A stretch of DNA of 9,709 bases from Candidatus Woesearchaeota archaeon (GTDB taxonomy: Archaea; Nanobdellota; Nanobdellia; Woesearchaeales; UBA12501). The position numbers and the translations under genes were made by a program. The notes below the pieces were generated by a model. The model worked only from the letters and a program-made list of their open reading frames with translations. It did no database searches and was not told the DNA's origin. Positions 1-4,812 of the stretch are shown piece by piece (position 1 is the first letter of the stretch; each line of letters begins with the position of its first letter). The stretch spans positions 1 through 9,709 of the forward strand of contig WJJV01000028.1 in the NCBI GenBank assembly GCA_014729495.1, in the 5' to 3' direction.

Positions 1-528
1 ACCATCATTAAAGAACAGATAGTTGTCTGCAAGCTCTTCGCCGTCGTCATCTGCAGCAAAGACAAGCTTTCCGCCGTCGTCATAGAGCCTTAATGTCTGC
101 TCATATGTCTCGTCATTGCTTGTCTCTCCTTCTGAGTCCTGATACCTTCCATCTGCAAGGATGACAGGCAGGTCTTCATCATCAAGAACCTCAATGATAT
201 CAGACAGGTTGTCTCCATAGTTCAGATGGTTACCTGTTTTGTCAATCTTCTTTCCTTCACTTATTGTCACAGCTGCTGCACCTGCACTTACTGATGCCTG
301 CTGTCTTACTGCATACTGCAGGCTAATACCGATGTCAATTGCTCCGACAATATCTTCTGCTGCTGCCTGGTCGCCTACTACGATCAGTCCATCAAAGCCT
401 CCATTCTGGACGAATGGTGCTGGGTACTCTGACAAATCCTGTGCCATAGCTCCCATGATGGTTGCTCCAACCATAGAAATTCCGGCTCCCAAAGCTGCAA
501 TAGCTTTGATTGCTTTTCTCACTTTCAT
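1..528 (-). CDS. S-layer protein precursor, N-terminal part (cut by window edge)
   Basis: This is the first 176 codons of a secreted surface-layer protein, which would form the cell-envelope lattice outside the membrane. Residues 1-29 look like a signal peptide: MKVRKAIKAIAALGAG, then a small/hydrophobic core ending GAMA, with the mature protein likely starting at QDLSEYPAP. Residues 45-67 (FDGLIVVGDQAAAEDIVGAI) match the conserved start of archaeal S-layer N domains, where an F.g.ivVG..AA.DvvgA.dI pattern follows the signal peptide. The rest is acidic, as is usual for S-layers. The ATG at 526-528 has a near-perfect archaeal Shine-Dalgarno, GGAGGTG (537-543), 8 nt upstream. The gene runs off the left edge, so its C-terminal half is not seen. 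It stands alone behind a strong TATA box and a structured leader. The S-layer family call is from recognised sequence style, not a search. Confidence 0.85.
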   Translation of the reverse strand, partial: MKVRKAIKAIAALGAGISMVGATIMGAMAQDLSEYPAPFVQNGGFDGLIVVGDQAAAEDIVGAIDIGISLQYAVRQQASVSAGAAAVTISEGKKIDKTGNHLNYGDNLSDIIEVLDDEDLPVILADGRYQDSEGETSNDETYEQTLRLYDDGGKLVFAADDDGEELADNYLFFNDG

Positions 529-558
529 TACCTAAACACCTCCATGTTTTTAGGTCTC

Positions 559-608
559 GGCTATCTCTTTGTTTTCTAGGCTATCTTTTTTCTTACAATA
601 GGCTATCT
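559..608. repeat. Three direct copies of GGCTATCT, spaced 20 and 22 nt
   Basis: GGCTATCT occurs on the plus strand at 559-566, 579-586 and 601-608 (AGATAGCC in the S-layer transcript). The spacing is about two DNA helical turns. The copies lie wholly in the non-coding leader between the hairpin and the Shine-Dalgarno. They could be protein-binding sites on DNA or RNA; no known motif is recognised. Confidence 0.6.
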
Positions 609-629
609 TGCCTAAGAAATCTAGGCAAG
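607..629 (-). other. Perfect hairpin near the predicted 5' end of the S-layer mRNA
   Basis: An 8-bp inverted repeat with a 7-nt loop. From the TATA position it would sit at or within a few bases of the transcript 5' end, where hairpins can protect abundant mRNAs. TAGGC on its downstream arm can instead pair with GCCTA of the next repeat copy across AAGATA, giving a competing 5-bp hairpin. Confidence 0.5.
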
Positions 630-649
630 TACCTAAAAAATATGAGTGG

Positions 650-658
650 TTTATAAAA
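650..658 (-). promoter_or_regulatory. TATA box of the S-layer gene
   Basis: On the minus strand the sequence reads GGAAAG-TTTTATAAA, a purine-rich BRE-like element followed by a strong archaeal TATA box. Transcription start is expected about 26 nt downstream, near 628, giving a leader of roughly 100 nt before the S-layer ATG. Confidence 0.65.
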
Positions 659-1114
659 CTTTCCATTTGCATTATATGTTGTGTGTGTCTCTGAAGTGCT
701 TTAGAGCCAGTCAGATGATTCTGCGCTGTTATCAGCCTTTCATCACTGCATGATAAAAAATCCTTATTGTGAAGCATCATGTTTTTCAGCCATTTATTAT
801 ATATTAAGTTATTATGTACTCCTGATCGCTGGCAATCTTCCAGAGATTTTCCAGGATTCATCTTATCATGTTTCTTGTATCCCATATCAACACCATATCT
901 GTTCTTTATGCTGACTATTAAACCACGCCCTATTTAAATATCTTTGGCGGTCTTCAGAAAGCAGATAAGACCAAATAATGGTCCAAATTTGGAAAAACAA
1001 GTAAATAAACGGCCTTTCGCTCTGAATCATACATAAAAATAATATTATAAGACATTGAAGGCTTAAAAGGCAATATCCTGCTAAATTGCTAAATATTACA
1101 TAATGCATTAGAAC
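659..1114. other. Gene-poor AT-rich stretch
   Basis: No convincing gene is seen in these 456 bases. Two minus-strand open frames (885 down to 550, and 1108 down to 887) lack recognisable domains, and the first runs through the S-layer promoter and leader. A C/D-box-like arrangement on the minus strand, with GTGATGA at 746-740 and CTGA at 714-711 flanked by CAG/CTG, is noted as a weak guide-RNA candidate. The stretch otherwise separates the tRNA terminator from the S-layer promoter. Confidence 0.5.
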
Positions 1115-1122
1115 AAAAAAAA
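1115..1122 (-). terminator. Oligo-T terminator after the tRNA
   Basis: A run of eight T on the minus strand begins immediately after the tRNA discriminator base. This is the usual archaeal termination signal for a tRNA gene. Confidence 0.7.
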
Positions 1123-1287
1123 TGCGGGGATGAGGATTTGAACCCCAGTAGGCACTAAGCCAACAGGTGTCATATAATCACAGCACGAAGCTCATCACAC
1201 CTTTTCCGGCTGTGGTCAACCTAAGCTTGGACTGATTTCCAGCTAATCAGAATCATCTGTCCCGTTTGACCGCTCCGGCATCCCCGC
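1123..1287 (-). tRNA. Class II tRNA gene with about 80-nt insertion (intron-containing; identity unresolved)
   Basis: The ends form a perfect 7-bp acceptor stem (GCGGGGA 1287-1281 / TCCCCGC 1130-1124), discriminator A at 1123, CCA not encoded. U8, a D arm (CCG / CGG with GG and CAAA in the loop), a T arm (TGGGG-TTCAAAT-CCTCA) and a long variable arm (GGC-TTAGT-GCC) are all visible. At 165 nt it is about 80 nt too long for a class II tRNA, so an intron is likely. One self-consistent model removes 1256-1174 (83 nt). It leaves 82 nt with anticodon stem GACAG/CTGTT and loop ATGACAC (U33, anticodon GAC), and the intron ends pair over 6 bp (ATGATT/GATTAT). However, GAC is valine, which is normally class I, and position 26 would be missing. 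A class II shape with A73 suggests Leu in Archaea; Ser is the alternative (a GGA-type CTGGAAA loop lies at 1242-1236). No canonical bulge-helix-bulge was found by eye. The 5' half overlaps the endonuclease reading frame. Confidence 0.7.
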
Positions 1288-1935
1288 ATGGAATCTGGAA
1301 CGTATCCTGACAAGCTTATCTTTGTTCTGGAAAGGCAGGTTATTTAAAAATTTATCTATTCCTGAAGAATTTATCTTAATGCCATAATATTCCATGCTGT
1401 AATTCTTGTTTATCCATGTATCTATTGAATGATCTATTCCAAACTCTTTCAAGAGATTACTTGTATCTTTATTAAGGCATTTGCTGGCAGTTGTGAATCC
1501 TAAAGAGTTTGACCTGAAACCACCATCAGTATCAAACAGACCTGCAAGAAAATATCTCTTGATTTCATAAGGTGAATTCTTGACCTTCTCAGGAACTGAT
1601 ACAATCCGGCTCTTTTTGCCTGCAGGAATTCCAAGATCCTCTGTGAGAAAGTTAAAAAAGCTTTTATTCCTAAATTGAAGATAAAATCTTTGCTTCCTGC
1701 AATCTTTTTTCTTTAATGGTCTTGGAATGCTTCTTGTTTTTATTATAAGTTTGATCATATTGCTGATCAGAACAAGATAATCTTTATCCACTAGATCTAT
1801 GCATATCCTATAATCTTTAGATTTATCATCCTGTGATTTACAGGAATTAGATATATGCCCATCCCCTATTATGACGCCTGCAAGATAAGCAGTCTCCCTT
1901 GTCAATTTAATCCTTTTGATATCATGAATCTTCAT
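1243..1935 (-). CDS. LAGLIDADG homing endonuclease (two-motif, monomeric)
   Basis: A site-specific DNA endonuclease of the double-motif LAGLIDADG family, which cuts long asymmetric sites and spreads its own gene. Counted from a possible GTG at 1977 (244 codons), motif 1 is LAGVIIGDG (32-40) and motif 2 is LAGLFDTDG (144-152). The metal-binding acids D39 and D151 are both intact and about 112 residues apart, normal for a monomeric enzyme. The ATG at 1935 (residue 15 of the long frame) is preferred because TTTAAA at 1958-1963 sits about 25 nt upstream, fitting leaderless transcription; neither start has a Shine-Dalgarno. The last 15 codons (…AGMPERSNGTDDSD) are the translated 5' half of the tRNA, and the stop TAG at 1243-1245 lies within the tRNA insertion. 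A gene joined to a tRNA this way suggests an intron-type mobile element that is free-standing rather than inside the intron. Confidence 0.88.
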   Translation of the reverse strand: MKIHDIKRIKLTRETAYLAGVIIGDGHISNSCKSQDDKSKDYRICIDLVDKDYLVLISNMIKLIIKTRSIPRPLKKKDCRKQRFYLQFRNKSFFNFLTEDLGIPAGKKSRIVSVPEKVKNSPYEIKRYFLAGLFDTDGGFRSNSLGFTTASKCLNKDTSNLLKEFGIDHSIDTWINKNYSMEYYGIKINSSGIDKFLNNLPFQNKDKLVRIRSRFHAGMPERSNGTDDSD

Positions 1936-1957
1936 ATGAAATAGACAAGAATCAAAG

Positions 1958-1963
1958 TTTAAA
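1958..1963 (-). promoter_or_regulatory. Possible TATA element of the endonuclease gene
   Basis: TTTAAA on the minus strand, centred about 25 nt before the ATG at 1935, would give a leaderless message and argues against the longer GTG start at 1977. It is a weak motif in AT-rich DNA. Confidence 0.35.
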
Positions 1964-1992
1964 TGAATTACCCCCACATATGTCCAGTGAAT

Positions 1993-2880
1993 TCACTTCT
2001 TTCTCGCAACATATATATCAGCTTCAATCATATCATCTCCATCAAAGAAATGATGGGTGAAATACACATTGCCATTGCTGTCTATGGTTGCTTCTCCAGC
2101 AAGAGGTGATATTATTTTCTCTGGCTCTGACCATTCTCCATTCACTTTCTCTGACTTCCAGATATCAAGCCCTCCTTTTCCGCCTGGCCTTGAGGAATGG
2201 AAATAAAGCTCATTGCTGTCAGCGCTTATGTGCAGCTCTCCAACTTCATAATCTGGATTGAAATCATCAACCTTCCATCCTGTCCACTTGCCTTTGCCTG
2301 CATCGTATTCTGCAGTAGCCCAGTGCAGTCCAGTATATCCTTCCCTGGCTGTGCAGAACCATGCCTTGTCTCCTTTCACAAAAAGGCAGCCGTCAAGCGA
2401 AACCTTGCCCTTGTCCTGCAGGATAACTCTTTGAGGCTCAGACCACGAACTGCCCTGCCTCTCTGTGACATAGATTCCTGTTACCCTATCTATTATCTGC
2501 TTCTCTACAGGAACATCAACATCAGGTGTGAAGAAGAAATACAATGTCTTTCCATCAGGCAGTATAAATGCAGAATCCTCTGCTCCTGCAGTATTAACAA
2601 TATCATTAAGCGGAACAGGATCAAGATATTCTTCAGAATAGCTTTCAGGAGGAGCTCTATCATCAGCAGGCATCACCTTCTCTGCTTCAGAGGGTATCAT
2701 ACTGAGCCTGTCAACAGACTCTGGCTGTTCCTCTTCAATACCTTTCTGTTCTGCAGCATGTCCTGCATCTGAGGGCACATTATTCTCTGTCTGAATATCC
2801 TGGCAGCCCGCAAGCATTGCAATTATGAATATTGCAGATACCCATCTGATTATTCTAGTTTCCATGGTTCTAGTTTCCAT
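1993..2880 (-). CDS. PD40/WD40-like beta-propeller lipoprotein
   Basis: A 295-residue exported protein, probably lipid-anchored outside the cytoplasmic membrane. Residues 9-26 form a signal peptide ending in a lipobox, LAGC, with C26 as the likely modified cysteine. An acidic linker rich in Glu, Pro and Ser (about 27-95) follows. From about 100 come TolB/PD40-type propeller blades: SAFILPDGKTLYFFF (103-117), and SADSNELYFHSSRPGGKGGLDIW (219-241), whose DGk.LyF.S.R.GG.G..DIW pattern is typical of PF07676-like repeats; ATIDSNGNVYFTHH (264-277) is a further blade. Only about four blades are visible, so the propeller may be small or need a partner. The gene overlaps the stop of the upstream zinc-finger/TPR gene by 11 nt, implying coupled translation. 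The first five codons are duplicated (METRT-METR), and the second ATG (2865) may be the real start. Ligand unknown. Confidence 0.75.
   Translation of the reverse strand: METRTMETRIIRWVSAIFIIAMLAGCQDIQTENNVPSDAGHAAEQKGIEEEQPESVDRLSMIPSEAEKVMPADDRAPPESYSEEYLDPVPLNDIVNTAGAEDSAFILPDGKTLYFFFTPDVDVPVEKQIIDRVTGIYVTERQGSSWSEPQRVILQDKGKVSLDGCLFVKGDKAWFCTAREGYTGLHWATAEYDAGKGKWTGWKVDDFNPDYEVGELHISADSNELYFHSSRPGGKGGLDIWKSEKVNGEWSEPEKIISPLAGEATIDSNGNVYFTHHFFDGDDMIEADIYVARKK
2853..2880. repeat. 13-bp direct repeat at the lipoprotein start codon
   Basis: TTCTAGTTTCCAT (plus strand) occurs at 2853-2865 and 2868-2880, period 15. Each copy holds an ATG in the same frame, giving METRT-METR. The upstream copy also holds the TAG stop of the preceding gene. 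Confidence 0.8.
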
Positions 2881-3556
2881 CGTGCGCTTTCCTGAGATTC
2901 TCTATCTGTTTCTCCAGCTTATCTTTCCTTGGATGTCCAAGCATTACAGCATTCTCGTAGGCGCTTATTGCCTGCTTTGTCTTGCCGCCCATCACAAGTA
3001 TGTTGCCGAGGTTGTTGTATGCCTGCGGCATCTTAGGGTTGATCTTCAAAGCCTCAGCATAGCTTTTTGCAGCATCCATCAGCCTTCTCTGCTGTGTGTA
3101 TATGATGCCCAGATTATAATACGCGAGATGGTTCTTTGGATCAGCTTCAAGTATGTTCTTGCATGCTTCCTCTGCTCTCTTGAGATCCCCCTTTCTCTGG
3201 TAGAGCATAACAAGGCTCAGAAGCGGAGCAGCATATCCTTTCTTGAGCTCAGAGGATCTCTTCAGGAGATCTATAGCTTTCTGTTCATCATTCTTTATAT
3301 TGTATAGAACAATCCCAAGATCATACAATACTTTTGGATTGTCAGGATTCTTTTCTGCTTTTGACTGCAGTTCTTTAAGGGTCTTTTCCTGCCTTGCCTT
3401 TATGTATGCTGAGTCCATGTCTTTCTTGCATCCAGGGCATTGCTTAATCTCGCCTGCCTTTGCCATGCAGATGCTGCACATTGTGAAACCGCAGTCCCTG
3501 CAAGTATTCATCTCATCAGAATTAACTTTCTTTGCTCCGCATAGCCTGCATTTCAT
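2870..3556 (-). CDS. Cross-brace-like zinc finger plus TPR-repeat protein
   Basis: A 228-residue cytoplasmic-looking protein. The N-terminus holds four CxxC pairs: C3/C6, C19/C22, C27/C30 and C40/C43. The spacing (12, 4 and 9 residues between pairs), including CRDCGFTMCSIC, resembles RING/FYVE-type cross-brace or treble-clef zinc fingers, with all eight ligands Cys. After a basic helix (about 50-70), four tetratricopeptide repeats of exactly 34 residues follow at 74-107, 108-141, 142-175 and 176-209. They carry the usual pattern, for example AYYNLGIIY…AAKSYAEALKINP. TPRs are protein-binding scaffolds, so this is probably an adaptor. It overlaps the downstream lipoprotein gene, suggesting a shared function. 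The ATG has no clear Shine-Dalgarno. Whether the finger is a ubiquitin/SAMP-type ligase module or only structural cannot be told from sequence. Confidence 0.8.
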   Translation of the reverse strand: MKCRLCGAKKVNSDEMNTCRDCGFTMCSICMAKAGEIKQCPGCKKDMDSAYIKARQEKTLKELQSKAEKNPDNPKVLYDLGIVLYNIKNDEQKAIDLLKRSSELKKGYAAPLLSLVMLYQRKGDLKRAEEACKNILEADPKNHLAYYNLGIIYTQQRRLMDAAKSYAEALKINPKMPQAYNNLGNILVMGGKTKQAISAYENAVMLGHPRKDKLEKQIENLRKAHDGN

Positions 3557-3565
3557 CTTGAAATC

Positions 3566-3583
3566 AATGGATCAAATGGATCA
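3566..3583. repeat. 9-bp tandem duplication before the TPR gene
   Basis: AATGGATCA is repeated head to tail (3566-3574, 3575-3583) 10 bases upstream of the zinc-finger/TPR start codon. Confidence 0.75.
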
Positions 3584-3658
3584 TGTAGGTTATCAGGCCA
3601 GACATGATAGAATAAATCCATTATATGATAGTCAGCAATACATAAGCCTATAAGACGA

Positions 3659-3823
3659 TCATTTCTTCTGCCAGGAGTATGACCTTAGCTTGGCAGAATT
3701 TCCGTATCCGCAGGAGCTGCACACCTTATGGCTCTTATGATATGTCCTCTTTCCGCATCTTCTGCAATGTATATGAGTCTTCTTGCCTGACTTCTTTCCC
3801 ATTGATGGAGTTCCTTTTGTCAT
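3659..3823 (-). CDS. rpl37e: Large-subunit ribosomal protein eL37 (L37e)
   Basis: A 54-residue ribosomal protein of the 50S subunit. It begins MTKGTPSMGKKSGKKTHIHC and holds one zinc ribbon of four cysteines, CRRC (20-23) and CSSC (35-38), followed by GYGNSAKLRSYSWQKK. This matches the archaeal/eukaryotic eL37 family in motif order and length (usually 55-65 in Archaea). The TGTPSmGkk start and the YsW near the end are family hallmarks. The ATG at 3821-3823 has a GGGGAG-type Shine-Dalgarno 7 nt upstream. It lies 79 nt downstream of the LSm gene on the same strand, and the LSm-eL37 pair is a conserved archaeal arrangement, supporting both calls. Confidence 0.95.
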   Translation of the reverse strand: MTKGTPSMGKKSGKKTHIHCRRCGKRTYHKSHKVCSSCGYGNSAKLRSYSWQKK

Positions 3824-3902
3824 CTTGGTCTCCCCTATTGCTGATTATCATTTCTTAGATGGCATCGCAGCCATCATTGCCGACTTACTGACCTTAGGAT
3901 CA

Positions 3903-4133
3903 TTAAGCTTCAGGAGATATGATGGTGATGGTGTCCCCTCTCAGGAATACTGTTCCCATCTTTCTCTTGACTTCATTATCTGCCCTTTCCTCGGCATCCT
4001 CAAGAACAACATTTATGTGTATGTCAAAAGCCCTCAGCTTTCCCACATACTGCCTGCCGTTCTTCAGATCTATAATAACTCTCTTTCCTCTTGCCTCATT
4101 CAAGGCATCCAATGGTCTTGATGTTTCTGCCAT
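3903..4133 (-). CDS. Sm-like archaeal protein (LSm)
   Basis: A 76-residue RNA-binding protein that normally forms a heptameric ring on U-rich single-stranded RNA. Sm1 spans about 16-47 (GKRVIIDLKNGRQYVGKLRAFDIHINVVL), with the family DxHxN at D37-H39-N41. Sm2 spans 59-72 (MGTVFLRGDTITII) and includes the RGD (65-67) that with N41 makes the uridine pocket. The start is the ATG at 4131-4133: the Sm fold begins right after it, and GAGGGGTG (4138-4145) is a good Shine-Dalgarno 4 nt upstream. A longer frame to 4181 would run through the TATA box at 4181-4188 and is rejected. It is followed by eL37, so the two are probably cotranscribed and tied to translation and RNA metabolism. Confidence 0.95.
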   Translation of the reverse strand: MAETSRPLDALNEARGKRVIIDLKNGRQYVGKLRAFDIHINVVLEDAEERADNEVKRKMGTVFLRGDTITIISPEA

Positions 4134-4180
4134 ATAGCACCCCTCAAAAAAAATTAATATAATGCTGGAAAAACAGGCCA

Positions 4181-4188
4181 TTTATAAA
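4181..4188 (-). promoter_or_regulatory. TATA box of the LSm-eL37 operon
   Basis: TTTATAAA with flanking A/T sits 48-55 nt before the LSm ATG. Transcription would start near 4159, giving a leader of about 26 nt with a Shine-Dalgarno. It shares the divergent interval 4134-4266 with the eS8 promoter. Confidence 0.6.
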
Positions 4189-4234
4189 TTTTTGTATTAC
4201 AGAACATGATCCCATATATATCGCAAACAAAAAG

Positions 4235-4244
4235 CTTTTTAAAC
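4235..4244 (+). promoter_or_regulatory. TATA box of the eS8 gene
   Basis: CTTTTTAAAC is centred about 27 nt before the eS8 ATG, predicting transcription start at or just before the start codon and hence a leaderless mRNA. No Shine-Dalgarno is seen in front of the ATG, which agrees. Confidence 0.6.
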
Positions 4245-4266
4245 AGGCGCTTTCTCCTGCATTCTT

Positions 4267-4644
4267 ATGGTAGTTATACACAGGAGATCGCTCAGGAAGC
4301 AGACAGGAGCAAGGAAAGTCCCTTACAGCAAGAAAAGGATCCACCAGAAAGGAAGCAGACCTACTCTGACAAGCCTCGGCGAGAGGAAAGTCCAGACAAC
4401 AAGGACAAGAGGGGGAAAAGATAAGCAGAGGCTCCTGAAAGGCGAGTTCGTGAATGTTCTTGACAAGAAGACAAAGAAGTCATTCAAGGTCAAGATAAAG
4501 AATATCCTTGAGAACCCTGCCAATAGGCATTATATCAGGCGAAACATCATAACAAAAGGCACAATCATAGAGACTGAGAAAGGCAAGGCAATGGTGACTT
4601 CAAGACCTGGCCAGGAAGGATCTGTGAATGCTGTTCTTGTATAA
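4267..4644 (+). CDS. rps8e: Small-subunit ribosomal protein eS8 (S8e)
   Basis: A 125-residue 30S ribosomal protein of the archaeal/eukaryotic eS8 family, at the usual archaeal length. The basic N-terminus RRSLRKQTGARKVPYSKKR (6-24) corresponds to the family's RSkRKpTGgr… start. The C-terminal barrel ends with NPANRHYIRRNIITKGTIIETEKGKAMVTSRPGQEGSVNAVLV, where the TkGaiIeTe.GkA.vtsRPGQdG.vnavl pattern is diagnostic. The ATG at 4267 is chosen because the TATA box fits leaderless transcription from it. The gene stands alone, diverging from LSm-eL37, and a T-rich tract at about 4645-4680 could end transcription. Confidence 0.95.
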   Translation: MVVIHRRSLRKQTGARKVPYSKKRIHQKGSRPTLTSLGERKVQTTRTRGGKDKQRLLKGEFVNVLDKKTKKSFKVKIKNILENPANRHYIRRNIITKGTIIETEKGKAMVTSRPGQEGSVNAVLV

Positions 4645-4680
4645 TCTTATACTTTCTTCTCTTTGATATCTTTCTGTTTC
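4645..4680 (+). terminator. T-rich tract after eS8
   Basis: Clusters of T (ACTTTCTTCTC, CTTTCTG) directly follow the eS8 stop in the space between two convergent genes. Archaeal termination uses such tracts without a strong hairpin. Nothing else is seen in 4681-4812. Confidence 0.35.
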
Positions 4681-4812
4681 CATGTATCTGAATATTGTTA
4701 TTGTTCTCCAGAATTAACAGGAACAGAAGATCAACATAATCCCTTAAGGTGAGAATCAAGAATACCTCACTAAAATCATCCAGCCATTGCCAGAATAAGC
4801 ATAAAGAAGATC

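Larger units (their letters stand above)
529..640 (-). promoter_or_regulatory. Structured leader of the S-layer gene with alternative pairings
   Basis: Read on the minus strand, the leader holds an 8-bp perfect hairpin (607-629, CTTGCCTA / TAGGCAAG, 7-nt loop), three copies of AGATAGCC, and an ACCTAAAAA strand at 547-555. That strand can pair with TTTTTAGGT at 631-639 (9 bp) or with TTTAGGT at 530-536 (7 bp). The second pairing leaves a 12-nt loop (537-548) that holds the whole Shine-Dalgarno. The two pairings exclude each other. The TATA box at 650-658 predicts transcription start near 625-632, so the 631-639 strand may lie at the very 5' end of the RNA or just upstream of it. Regulation is inference; the complementarities are directly visible. 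Confidence 0.55.

Noticed and set aside
239..535. Plus-strand open frame opposite the S-layer gene
   Set aside because: Antisense shadow of a clear S-layer precursor with signal peptide and Shine-Dalgarno.
550..885. Minus-strand open frame of 111 codons between the tRNA and the S-layer gene
   Set aside because: No recognisable domain, atypical composition, no good Shine-Dalgarno, and its 3' part runs through the S-layer TATA box, hairpin and repeats, which explain the sequence better.
887..1108. Minus-strand open frame of 73 hydrophobic codons touching the previous one
   Set aside because: AT-rich DNA gives hydrophobic frames by chance. It starts just after the tRNA terminator and has no family resemblance or ribosome site.
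1232..1250. Hairpin CTGATT-AGCTGGA-AATCAG as the mature tRNA anticodon arm
   Set aside because: The loop register puts no U at position 33 and no sensible anticodon, and using it would leave the variable region more than 50 nt too long. It is more likely intron structure.
1936..1977. GTG-initiated N-terminal extension of the homing endonuclease
   Set aside because: The extra 14 residues precede the fold, have no Shine-Dalgarno, and would cover the TATA-like element that fits the ATG at 1935.
4134..4181. Longer LSm start at 4181
   Set aside because: It adds 16 residues absent from the Sm family and would start on the TATA box; the internal ATG has a proper Shine-Dalgarno.
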